This document shows positions 27,420 through 35,576 of a DNA stretch of 64,000 bases, piece after piece. The translations under genes were made by a program, and so were the position numbers. The DNA is from Dermabacter sp. GTDB lineage: Bacteria; Actinomycetota; Actinomycetes; Actinomycetales; Dermabacteraceae. The stretch covers positions 103,484 through 167,483 of the forward strand of contig JAUNTX010000001.1 in assembly GCA_030538475.1 (NCBI GenBank), given 5' to 3'. How positions within the stretch are numbered: position 1 is the first letter of the stretch; every line of letters starts with the position of its first letter. The notes under the pieces are model-generated. The model did no database searches, had not been told where the DNA came from, and saw only the letters and a program-made list of their open reading frames with translations.

Positions 27420-28517
27420 TCAGTACACCATTCCCATGTAGTCACGCACACGGTCGAGCGTGATCACGGCCTGCTCGCGCGCCCGCTCGGTGCCGCTGCG
27501 CAGCACCTCGAAGAGGTAGTCGGGATTCTTCTCGAGCTCGACCCGGCGCTCACGCACGGGCGCGAGGTGGGCGTTGAGCGCGTCGGCACACATGACCTTG
27601 AGCGTTCCCGCGCCGCGATCACCGATCTCCTCGGCGATCTGCTCGGGCGAGCGCCCCGTGCTTTCCGCCGTGATGCGCAGCAGGTTCGCGACCTCCGGGC
27701 GGCGCTCGGGATCGAACGTGATGAGGCGCTCGGAATCGGTCTTCGCCCGCTTGATCTTCGTCGCGGTCTCCTCGGGGCTCATCTTGAGCATGACCGTGTT
27801 CCCGCGCGACTTCGACATCTTGTCTCCATCCAGCCCCAGGATCACGGGCGCCTGCGAGAGCAGCGCGTCGGGCAGCGGGAAGTACTGCTCGCCGCCCGCG
27901 TAGCGCTCGTTGAAGCGCCGGGCGATGAGCCGGGTCTGTTCGATGTGCGGCAGCTGGTCCTTGCCCACGGGCACGATAGTGCCGTGACAGAAGAGGATGT
28001 CGGCCGCCTGGTGCACCGGGTAGGTGAGCATGAGCCCACCCATCGCGGTCTTGCCCGCCGCGCTCATCTCCGACTTCACGGTGGGGTTGCGCTCGAGCTC
28101 CGGCTGGGTCACGAGCGAGAGGAACGGCAGCATGAGCTGGTTGAGTTCGGGCACGCCCGAGTGCGCGAAGATCGTGGCCCGCTCGGGGTCCAGGCCCGCG
28201 GCGAGGTAATCGGTGAGCAGTTCGCGCACGGAGCCCTTGATGTCGCCGGCCACGTCGCGGTCGGTGATGACCTGGTAGTCGGCCACGAGGACCCACGTGT
28301 CGATGCCGCGCTCCTGCAAGCGCACGCGGTTCTTGAGCGTGCCGAAGTAGTGGCCGATGTGGAGGGCGCCGGTGGGGCGGTCTCCCGTGAGCATCCGAAG
28401 GGCCGACGGGTCGGCGTCGATCTGCGCCTCGAGCTCTCGTGAGCGCTTGAGGGCGGCCTCGTAGGTCGCGTTCGGAATATCGGCCAGGTGGGTGGTGGCA
28501 GGGGCGTTGTCGTTCAC
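27420..28517 (-). CDS. trpS: Tryptophanyl-tRNA synthetase
   Basis: Class Ic synthetase charging tRNA-Trp. 365 residues. Signatures: TGALHIGHYFG (HIGH-type) near residue 50 and DKMSKSRGN (KMSKS) near residue 215. I place the start at the GTG at 28517. It overlaps the upstream LacI-type regulator's stop as GTGA, and TACCCT lies seven bases before it (28525-28530), so both coupling and a leaderless internal promoter are possible. The frame is open further upstream through the regulator gene but is not coding there. No Trp-codon leader or T-box was seen. Confidence 0.95.
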   Translation of the reverse strand: MNDNAPATTHLADIPNATYEAALKRSRELEAQIDADPSALRMLTGDRPTGALHIGHYFGTLKNRVRLQERGIDTWVLVADYQVITDRDVAGDIKGSVRELLTDYLAAGLDPERATIFAHSGVPELNQLMLPFLSLVTQPELERNPTVKSEMSAAGKTAMGGLMLTYPVHQAADILFCHGTIVPVGKDQLPHIEQTRLIARRFNERYAGGEQYFPLPDALLSQAPVILGLDGDKMSKSRGNTVMLKMSPEETATKIKRAKTDSERLITFDPERRPEVANLLRITAESTGRSPEQIAEEIGDRGAGTLKVMCADALNAHLAPVRERRVELEKNPDYLFEVLRSGTERAREQAVITLDRVRDYMGMVY

Positions 28518-29524
28518 GCGTTCAAGGGTAGCGCTTCGGGGGGCGGGGCCGTCGAGCCGCGCACCACGAGTTCGGGCCCCACGGTGAAGACGCTGCGGGA
28601 GGCCTGGCGGGACTCGCCGTTGGTACCCATGACCGAGCGCACGGCGGCCCTCGTCATCACCTGAAGGGGCTGGCGCACCGTGGTGATCGACGGGGCGTGC
28701 ATGCGGGCGCTCGGGATGTCGTCGTAGCCCACGATGGAGACGTCGCGTGGCACCTGGAGGCCCACGTCGCGCAGGGCGCTGATCGCCCCCATCGCCATCT
28801 GGTCGCTTCCGCAAATGATGGCCGTGCAGCCCTGGGCGTGCAGTTCGATCGCGGCCTGGTACCCGCCAGCGAAGGAGAAATCGGTGAAGGCAATGGTCGG
28901 GCGCTGCCCGGCGTGCAGCTTTTCGAACTCGGAGACCTTTTGGCGCACGGGCCACGAGTGCTCGTCCCCTACGGCGAGCCCCATGCGGGAGTGGCCGAGG
29001 TGGCGCAGGTGGTTGAGGGAGAGCCGCACCGCGGCGGCGTCGTCCGTGCTGATGAAGTTGGCCTCCACGCCGTCGCGCACGCCGTTGATGAGGCAGAGCT
29101 TGATGCCGCGGCTCGCGAGCGCCGCGTAGTGGTCGATCCCCGTTTCATCGTGGGCGTGCTGGCCCGAGATGACAATGAGCCCGCCCGCACCCGCGTGGAC
29201 GAGGCGCTCGAGGGAGGCGGCCTCCTGGGCGTCGCTGCGCGCATTGACGCTCACGAGCGTGTCGAGCCCGCTCGCGAAGGCTTCGGCCTCGAGGCGTTCG
29301 AGGAAGAGGGGGAACACGGGGTTTTCCACGTTGGGGATGCTGATGCCGATCATGGGCTGGCTGAAGCGCGCCTGGGCGTCGCTGTGGCGCCCGAGCCGGT
29401 GGGCAATCGCCATGACCTTGTCGCGGGTATCGGGGTTGACTCCCGCCTTGCCAGCGAGCACGCGGGACACGGTGGCTTCACTCACGTGGGCGGCTTCGGC
29501 GATGTCGATGAGCCGGGTCTTCAT
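28514..29524 (-). CDS. LacI-family transcriptional regulator, probable maltose-locus repressor
   Basis: 336-residue LacI/GalR regulator. The N-terminal helix-turn-helix is TRLIDIAEAAHVSEATVSRVLAGK, followed by a hinge helix and a periplasmic-binding-protein-like effector domain (from about residue 58, IGISIPNVENPVFPLFLERLE). The ATG at 29524 has GAGGGA upstream. It is divergent from malE with 214 bases between, so it very likely controls the maltose/maltodextrin operon and itself (context inference). Its stop overlaps the trpS start by four bases. Confidence 0.9.
   Translation of the reverse strand: MKTRLIDIAEAAHVSEATVSRVLAGKAGVNPDTRDKVMAIAHRLGRHSDAQARFSQPMIGISIPNVENPVFPLFLERLEAEAFASGLDTLVSVNARSDAQEAASLERLVHAGAGGLIVISGQHAHDETGIDHYAALASRGIKLCLINGVRDGVEANFISTDDAAAVRLSLNHLRHLGHSRMGLAVGDEHSWPVRQKVSEFEKLHAGQRPTIAFTDFSFAGGYQAAIELHAQGCTAIICGSDQMAMGAISALRDVGLQVPRDVSIVGYDDIPSARMHAPSITTVRQPLQVMTRAAVRSVMGTNGESRQASRSVFTVGPELVVRGSTAPPPEALPLNA
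28525..28530 (-). promoter_or_regulatory. Possible internal -10 hexamer for trpS
   Basis: TACCCT on the minus strand, seven bases before the trpS GTG and inside the last codons of the regulator gene. It would free a housekeeping synthetase from sugar-regulator transcription. Confidence 0.4.
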
Positions 29525-29613
29525 CGATCCCTCTCTGTGGATGAGGCGCAGGGGCGCCGACGGCGATGCGGGACCTCCATCCCCCTCCACGAGGGCTCGT
29601 GAGGCACCGCATA

Positions 29614-29657
29614 GCAAGAATCTTGCAATGTTGTTGCCATTCTTGCATACAACTTGC
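29614..29657. promoter_or_regulatory. Operator-like region: GCAAGA-A-TCTTGC palindrome and phased TTGC repeats
   Basis: Between the LacI-type gene and malE. GCAAGAATCTTGC (29614-29626) is a perfect 6+6 inverted repeat around one base. TTGC recurs at 29623, 29634, 29643 and 29654, about one helical turn apart, reaching into the malE -35. Likely repressor sites; unproven. Confidence 0.5.
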
Positions 29658-29671
29658 GGATCGCCTAGCGT
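29643..29671 (+). promoter_or_regulatory. malE promoter
   Basis: TTGCAT (29643-29648), 17-base spacer, TAGCGT (29666-29671). It would give a leader of about 60 bases before the malE GTG. The -35 overlaps the TTGC repeats, consistent with repression by the divergent LacI-type regulator. Confidence 0.6.
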
Positions 29672-29738
29672 GGGCATCACCCACAGTTCGGGACCGCGCA
29701 CCGCGCGCGGAGATTCCCGCCATTCAAAGGAGAACACG

Positions 29739-31004
29739 GTGCAGATTCGCCGCAAAACTTTCCTCGCCCTCGGTGCCTCCGGTATCGGCGCGTCCGTCCT
29801 CGCCGCCTGCGGCGGCAGCCCCTCGAGCTCCGGCGGAGCCTCCGATGCGGGCGGCACCGAAGAAACGGGCGCCCCCGCACGCGCCGATGCCGACCTCGTG
29901 ATCTGGACCGACGAAGTGAAGGCCAACGCCCTTCAGGACGCCGCGAAGAAGTGGGGCGAAGCCAACGGCATGACCGTGGCCGTGCAGGTCGTGGCCACCG
30001 ATCTTCAGCCGAACTTCATCACCGCGAACCAGGCCGGTAACGGCCCGGACGTGATCCTCGCCGCCCACGACTGGGTCGGGAACCTCGTGCAGAACGGCGC
30101 CATCTCCCCCGTGCAGCTCTCGGCAGCCGCCCAGGAGGCCATCGCGCCGATCGGCATGACCGCCGCCCAGTACGAGGGCCAGATCTACGGCCTTCCCTAC
30201 GCGGTCGAGACCCTTGCCCTGTTCTCCAACAAGGCGCTCACCGACAACACCGAGCCCGCCACGGTTGAAGCCCTCGTCGAGGCCGCCAAGGCCGGCGGCG
30301 CCGAGCGCGTCCTCTCCCTCCCCGTCGGCGAAGAAGGCGACGCTTACAACATGCAGCCCTTCTACACCTCCGGCGGCGGCTACCTCTTCGGCGAAACCGC
30401 CGACGGCGATGCCGATCCGTCCGACCTCGGCGTGGGCAAGGAAGGCTCGATTGCCGCGGGCGAAAAGATCAAGGAGCTCGGCGAACAGGGCGTGCTCTCG
30501 AAGTCCATCACGGGCGACAACGCGATCTCGCTGTTCACCGACGCCAAGGCCGCCTACCTCGTCTCCGGCCCCTGGGCCCTGAACGACATCAAGAAGGCCG
30601 GGATCGACTACGGCATGAGCGCGGTGCCCGGCTTCGAGGGCATGAACCCCGCCCTCCCCTTCGCGGGCGTCAACCTCTTCTACGTGGCCTCCAAGGGTGC
30701 GAACGCGATGAACGCCCAGGCGTTCATCCAGTCGATCTCCGAGGACCCCACCGTCATCGAGGAAATGTTCGAGAAGAACAACCTTCCCCCGGTGAACATC
30801 GCTCTCCAGGAGAAGCTCGGCGCGGAGTACCCCGACGTCGTTCGGATCGCCGAGTTCGCTGGCGCCACCAAGCCCATGCCCGCCATCCCCGCGATGTCGG
30901 CCGTGTGGCAGCCCCTCGGCCTCGCCCAGGCCAACATCGTGGGCGGCGCCGATCCGGCCTCCACCATGGAGGCCGCGGGCAAGGAAATTGCCGCGCGAAT
31001 CTGA
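29739..31004 (+). CDS. malE: Maltose/maltodextrin ABC transporter substrate-binding lipoprotein
   Basis: Extracellular solute-binding protein (family 1) anchored as a lipoprotein. The signal sequence QIRRKTFLALGASGIGAS is followed by the lipobox LAAC, then a Ser/Gly-rich linker. The mature domain carries the binding-protein segments ADLVIWTDE, NGPDVILAAHDWVG and the WQPLGLAQA C-terminal region. 421 residues. GTG start at 29739 with AAGGAG six bases upstream. First gene of the operon malE-malF-malG-two GH13 enzymes. The Trp/acidic-rich binding segments and the downstream alpha-glucosidases support maltose/maltodextrin as substrate (inference). Confidence 0.93.
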   Translation: MQIRRKTFLALGASGIGASVLAACGGSPSSSGGASDAGGTEETGAPARADADLVIWTDEVKANALQDAAKKWGEANGMTVAVQVVATDLQPNFITANQAGNGPDVILAAHDWVGNLVQNGAISPVQLSAAAQEAIAPIGMTAAQYEGQIYGLPYAVETLALFSNKALTDNTEPATVEALVEAAKAGGAERVLSLPVGEEGDAYNMQPFYTSGGGYLFGETADGDADPSDLGVGKEGSIAAGEKIKELGEQGVLSKSITGDNAISLFTDAKAAYLVSGPWALNDIKKAGIDYGMSAVPGFEGMNPALPFAGVNLFYVASKGANAMNAQAFIQSISEDPTVIEEMFEKNNLPPVNIALQEKLGAEYPDVVRIAEFAGATKPMPAIPAMSAVWQPLGLAQANIVGGADPASTMEAAGKEIAARI

Positions 31005-31041
31005 TCGCCGCCCGTCGGCCCCGTCGGTCCTCGTGACCACC

Positions 31042-31077
31042 GAAGGGAGGGGCGCACCCCGTGGTGCCCCTCCCTTC
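31042..31077 (+). terminator. Intercistronic hairpin between malE and malF
   Basis: About fifteen pairs (arm beginning GAAGGGAGGGGC against GCCCCTCCCTTC) with a two-base bulge and a CCGT loop. No U-tract. It probably acts as a partial terminator or an mRNA stabiliser, giving more binding protein than permease, as is known for malE-malF in other bacteria. Confidence 0.6.
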
Positions 31078-31132
31078 ACCCCCACCCCCATGAGTCCCTC
31101 ACCCCTCCTTCTCCTTGGAAGGCAATGAAGCC

Positions 31133-32719
31133 ATGACCTCCACGAGCGCCCCTGGTTACGCTGAGCGATCCACCAAACTGCTCCCCATCATCCTCAAGAT
31201 CATCTTCCTTGGGGCCGTCCTCGCCACCGCCGCGTGGCTTGTCCCCGTCCTCGTGGCCCTCGAGCTGTGGATGTGGGCGGTCATCACCGTCCTCGTCACG
31301 GTGGCCATCTTCATCATCTACTCGACGAAGCGGTTCATCCCGGCGAAGTACATCTTCCCCGGCACGTTCTTCCTGCTCGTCTTCCTCATCACGCCGATCC
31401 TCCTCACGATCAACTACTCCTTCACCAACTACGGTGACGGCTCGCGTGGCACGAAGGACCAGGCCATCGTCTCGATCACCGGCAACTCGGTGCGAGAGCT
31501 GCCCGATTCGACCCGCTACAACGTCACGGTGGCCACCACCGGCAGCGTGACCGAGGGGCCGTTCGAGCTCTACCTCGTGGATCCCGCCACGGGCGACATC
31601 TTCCGCGGCAGCACCGACACGCCCCTCGAAGAAGTGGCGGCGTCCGACGTGACGGTCGCGAGTGACCGCGTCACCGAGATCGCCGATCCGGGCTACACGG
31701 TGCTCACCAACCGTGACATCAACGCCGCGAGCGCCAAGATCTCCGAGGTCGCGGTGGAATCCGGCGACACCACGGCGGTGCGCCTGCTCACGCCCACCCA
31801 GGCGTTCGAAGGCACCATGGTCATGCAGTACGACGAGGCCACGGACACCATCACGAACATCGACACGGGTGAGACCTGGAGCGTCAAGGAGGTGGGCAGC
31901 GAACAGCGGTTCGTGAGCGACACCACCGGCCAGGCCCTCTCGCAGGGCTGGATGCAGGGCGTCGGAGTCGACAACTACGTGCGGCTGTTCACCGATGGCA
32001 ACATCGGCTCCCAGTTCCTCAGCGTCTTCGCCTGGACCCTCATCTTCGCCTTCATGAGCGTGTTCACCACGTTCGTGCTGGGCCTGTTCCTCGCGCTCGT
32101 GCTCAACGACGAACGGATCAAGGGCAAGCGCCTGTACCGTTCGTTCCTGCTGCTGCCCTACGCGGTGCCGGGCTTCATCTCGCTGCTCATCTGGTCGAAC
32201 TTCTACAACAAGGACTTCGGCTTCATCAACCAGATCACCGGGCTCAGCATCGACTGGCTCGGCGATCCGACGATGGCGAAGGTGGCGGTGCTGCTGACGA
32301 ACCTGTGGATGGGCTTCCCCTACATGTTCATCATCTGCACGGGCGCCCTGCAGTCCATTCCGGAAGACGTCAAGGAAGCGGCCCGCATCGACGGCGCCTC
32401 GCGCTTCCAGACCACGGTCAAGGTCATCGCCCCGCTCCTGCTGGTGTCCGTGGCCCCGCTGCTCGTGGCCTCGTTCGCCTTCAACTTCAACAACTTCAAC
32501 GCGATCGAGCTGCTGACCGCTGGCGGCCCCTTCCCCGCCGGGCAGTTCACGGCGGGCGGCACCGACATCCTCATCTCGATGATTTACCGCATCGCCTTCG
32601 GCGGTTCGGGTGCCGACTTCGGATTCGCCTCGGCAGTCTCCGTGGCCCTGTTCGCGATCACCGGTATCCTCGCCGCGATCCAGTTCAGGTACACGAAGGT
32701 GCTCGAGGACGTCAACTGA
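31133..32719 (+). CDS. malF: Maltose/maltodextrin ABC transporter permease, MalF type
   Basis: Inner permease subunit, 528 residues. After N-terminal hydrophobic helices (about residues 15-100) a large hydrophilic domain (about 105-280) corresponds to the MalF P2 loop that contacts the binding protein. Then follow the core transmembrane helices and the EAA loop (EAARIDGASRFQTTVKVIAP) that docks on the ATPase. I use the ATG at 31133, with GGAAGG ten bases upstream. Partner of MalG and MalE. Confidence 0.94.
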   Translation: MTSTSAPGYAERSTKLLPIILKIIFLGAVLATAAWLVPVLVALELWMWAVITVLVTVAIFIIYSTKRFIPAKYIFPGTFFLLVFLITPILLTINYSFTNYGDGSRGTKDQAIVSITGNSVRELPDSTRYNVTVATTGSVTEGPFELYLVDPATGDIFRGSTDTPLEEVAASDVTVASDRVTEIADPGYTVLTNRDINAASAKISEVAVESGDTTAVRLLTPTQAFEGTMVMQYDEATDTITNIDTGETWSVKEVGSEQRFVSDTTGQALSQGWMQGVGVDNYVRLFTDGNIGSQFLSVFAWTLIFAFMSVFTTFVLGLFLALVLNDERIKGKRLYRSFLLLPYAVPGFISLLIWSNFYNKDFGFINQITGLSIDWLGDPTMAKVAVLLTNLWMGFPYMFIICTGALQSIPEDVKEAARIDGASRFQTTVKVIAPLLLVSVAPLLVASFAFNFNNFNAIELLTAGGPFPAGQFTAGGTDILISMIYRIAFGGSGADFGFASAVSVALFAITGILAAIQFRYTKVLEDVN

Positions 32720-32746
32720 CGCACGGAAAGGTTCAAGGAGAAAACA

Positions 32747-33643
32747 ATGGCTACAAAGAATCCCTCCGCCGCCGTGCGTGAGAACAAAATGCCGATTGGC
32801 CGCTGGTTCCTCGAGGTGGGATGGCGTCACCTCGTGGGTATTGGCGCCCTCATCTTCGCCGCCATCCCGATCCTCTACGTGATCTCGGCGTCGATCAATC
32901 CGCTCGGGACGGTGAGTTCGACCAACCTCATCCCGCGCGACTTCAGTCTCGTGCACTACCAGACCCTGCTGTCCGGGGCGCGCGGCGACTTCGTCCAGTG
33001 GGCGATCAACACCATCATCGTGTGTGGCACGGTGGCGCTCGTGCAGATCTTCCTGTCGGTGCTGGCCAGCTACGCGTTCAGCCGGATGCGCTTCAAGGGC
33101 CGCCGGATCGGCCTGCTGGCCCTCCTGCTGGTCATGATGTTCCCCGCGATCCTCGCGATGATCGCGATCTACACGATGATCGCCGACCTCGGCCAGGCGA
33201 TCCCGTTCCTGGGCCTGAACTCCCTGCCGGGCTACATCATCGTGCTGCTCGGCGGCTCGCTCGGCCAGGTGTGGCTCATCAAGGGCTTCTTCGACACGGT
33301 GCCGAAGGAACTGGACGAGGCCGCGATCATCGATGGCGCGACCCACTGGCAGGTGTTCTCGCGGGTGCTGCTTCCCACGCTTACCCCGATCCTCGCCACG
33401 ACCTTCCTCATCGCCCTCGTGGGCGTCATGAGCGACTTCCTGCTGGGCTCGATCTTCCTGACGAGCGACGACAAGAAGACGCTGGCCGTGGGCCTGTACG
33501 GGATGCTGCAGGGCGACCGCTCGAACAACCTCGGCATCTTCGCCGCGGGCGCGGTCATCACGATGATCCCGGTCATCATCCTCTACCAGTTCCTTCAGAA
33601 GTACATCGTGGGCGGTTCCACCGCCGGCGCTGTCAAGGGCTGA
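32747..33643 (+). CDS. malG: Maltose/maltodextrin ABC transporter permease, MalG type
   Basis: Second permease subunit, 298 residues with six predicted helices. The EAA loop is EAAIIDGATHWQVFSRVLLP. AAGGAG precedes the ATG at 32747. 27 bases after malF. No ATP-binding subunit (MalK/MsiK) is encoded in the locus, so a shared ATPase elsewhere in the genome must energise the importer, a known situation in actinobacteria. Confidence 0.95.
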   Translation: MATKNPSAAVRENKMPIGRWFLEVGWRHLVGIGALIFAAIPILYVISASINPLGTVSSTNLIPRDFSLVHYQTLLSGARGDFVQWAINTIIVCGTVALVQIFLSVLASYAFSRMRFKGRRIGLLALLLVMMFPAILAMIAIYTMIADLGQAIPFLGLNSLPGYIIVLLGGSLGQVWLIKGFFDTVPKELDEAAIIDGATHWQVFSRVLLPTLTPILATTFLIALVGVMSDFLLGSIFLTSDDKKTLAVGLYGMLQGDRSNNLGIFAAGAVITMIPVIILYQFLQKYIVGGSTAGAVKG

Positions 33644-33650
33644 TTCCTGG

Positions 33651-35531
33651 ATGGAACCGTCGGGACTCCCGCTCCTTGAGCAGCCGTTCCACGATCACGG
33701 CCCCGTGTGCGTGCCCCACCCTCCCACCGCTCGTGGCGAGCGGGTGCGGGTGCGCGCATGGGTGCCGGACTCCTACCGCGTCGCGTCCGTGAACCTGCGG
33801 CAGTATCTCGATGCTGAACCGCTCGTGACGGCGTGCGTGAAGGCGGAGTCCGACGGGGCCGGGCACTGGTACGAGGGTGAGGTGCTCGCCCACAATCCGC
33901 TCACCCGGTATCGCTTCGCCCTCGTGGGCGAGGCGGACTCGCCGGTGCCGTACGCGTGGCTGAATGCCGCGGGCCTGTGGCCCTATGACGTCTCGGATTC
34001 GCGCGACTTCACGCTCGTGGCGCACGAGGCGCCGCCCGCGTGGGTGGCCGATGCCGTGGTGTATCAGATTTTTCCGGATCGTTTCGCTCGGGCCGCATCC
34101 TCGGGCCCGGTATTCGAGGCCGACGTGCCCGAGTGGGCGACGCCGGTGGCGTGGGAGGAGCCGTGCGCCGAGGACGGCCACACGAATGGCCACCAGCTGT
34201 TCGGCGGCGATCTCGCGGGCATTCAGGAGCGGCTGGACTACATTCAGTCGCTCGGCGCCACGACCATCTACCTCACGCCGATCTTCCCGGCGGGCTCCGT
34301 GCACCGCTACGACGCCTCGACGTTTGACGAGGTGGATCCGCTGCTGGGCGGCGATGAGGCCCTGGCCTCGCTGTCGGCGGCGATCCACGCGCGCGGGATG
34401 CGGCTCATCCTGGACCTCACCACGAACCACACGGGCAATCATCACCGCTGGTTCGAGCGGGCCCAGGCGGATGCCGCGAGCGACGAGGCCACGTACTACA
34501 CGTTCCTCGAGCACCCGGATTCGTATGTGAGCTGGCTCGGGGTGCCGAGCCTGCCGAAGCTCAATCACGAGGCCCCGGCGATGCGCGAGGCGCTGTACGA
34601 GGGCCCGGGCTCGATCACGGCCCGCTGGCTCGCCGAGCCCTACAGCGCGGATGGCTGGCGGATCGACGTGGCGAACATGACGGGCCGCTACGGCGCCGTT
34701 GACCTCGCGCACGACGTGGCGCGGCGCATGCGCCGGGCGATGGGGCCGGAGCACTGGCTCATCGCGGAACACGGCCACGATGCCACGCGCGACCTGGACG
34801 GCGACGGGTGGCACGGCACCATGAACTACGTGGGCTTCACCCGCCCGATGTGGGCGTGGCTCACGAAGGAGGACTCCGACATCAACTGGCTGGGCCTTCC
34901 CATGGGCGTGCCGCGGCTCGGTACGGAGGGGACGGCGCACACGCTGCGCGAGTACAACGCGGAGATGCCGTGGCCGGCCCGGCTGCATTCGCAAAACCAG
35001 CTGTGTTCGCACGACACGGCCCGGATTCGGACCGTGGTGGGCACGCCGGGGCGGCACGCCGTCGCGCTCGGCGCGCTCGTGGGCCTGCCCGGAGTTCCGA
35101 CGCTCTTTGCGGGCGACGAGCTCGGGCTCGAGGGCCTCAACGGCGAGCATGCGCGCACGCCGATGCCGTGGCACCAGATCGATGCCGGGGACCTCGCCCC
35201 CGAGCAGGAGGCGTGGCGGGACCTCACCCGTCGGGCCCTGACGGCCCGGGCCGCGAGCCCGGCCCTGCGCCGGGGCGGGCTGCGCTACGTCCACGTGGGC
35301 GGCGAGTCCCTCACGTTCGTGCGCACCCACCCGGACGGCTCGGTACTCGTGCACCTCGCGCGGGATGCACACGCGCCGATCTCGCTCGCGACCGACGCGC
35401 TCCTCGGCGCCCCCGCGGAGGACCTGGCGCCGCTGTGCGCGGCGGGAGACGTCAGCGTGTCCTCCGCTCCTGGCACCGTGACCCTGACGGCCACCGGGCC
35501 GGGGTTCACGATCCTGCCGCTGAATGCTTAA
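33651..35531 (+). CDS. GH13 alpha-glucosidase / neopullulanase-like maltodextrin hydrolase
   Basis: Intracellular alpha-amylase-family enzyme, 626 residues, no signal peptide. An N-terminal beta-sandwich of about 120 residues (CBM34-like) is followed by the (beta/alpha)8 barrel beginning DAVVYQIFPDRFA. The catalytic triad is visible: nucleophile Asp339 (WRIDVANM), acid/base Glu373 (LIAEHG) and Asp455 (SHDTAR). The N-domain plus barrel arrangement matches neopullulanase/cyclomaltodextrinase/MalZ-type enzymes that split imported maltodextrins. The ATG at 33651 is only seven bases after the malG stop; its ribosome site is weak, suggesting coupling. Confidence 0.9.
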   Translation: MEPSGLPLLEQPFHDHGPVCVPHPPTARGERVRVRAWVPDSYRVASVNLRQYLDAEPLVTACVKAESDGAGHWYEGEVLAHNPLTRYRFALVGEADSPVPYAWLNAAGLWPYDVSDSRDFTLVAHEAPPAWVADAVVYQIFPDRFARAASSGPVFEADVPEWATPVAWEEPCAEDGHTNGHQLFGGDLAGIQERLDYIQSLGATTIYLTPIFPAGSVHRYDASTFDEVDPLLGGDEALASLSAAIHARGMRLILDLTTNHTGNHHRWFERAQADAASDEATYYTFLEHPDSYVSWLGVPSLPKLNHEAPAMREALYEGPGSITARWLAEPYSADGWRIDVANMTGRYGAVDLAHDVARRMRRAMGPEHWLIAEHGHDATRDLDGDGWHGTMNYVGFTRPMWAWLTKEDSDINWLGLPMGVPRLGTEGTAHTLREYNAEMPWPARLHSQNQLCSHDTARIRTVVGTPGRHAVALGALVGLPGVPTLFAGDELGLEGLNGEHARTPMPWHQIDAGDLAPEQEAWRDLTRRALTARAASPALRRGGLRYVHVGGESLTFVRTHPDGSVLVHLARDAHAPISLATDALLGAPAEDLAPLCAAGDVSVSSAPGTVTLTATGPGFTILPLNA

Positions 35532-35576
35532 TTTTGACCGTATGACCCCCAACCACTCCTAAGGAGGAGTTTTTCT

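Noticed and set aside
29739..29820. Tat signal peptide on the maltose-binding lipoprotein
   Set aside because: RRKTFL has one residue too many between the twin arginines and FL compared with the RRxFLK consensus; a normal lipoprotein signal with the LAAC lipobox explains it.
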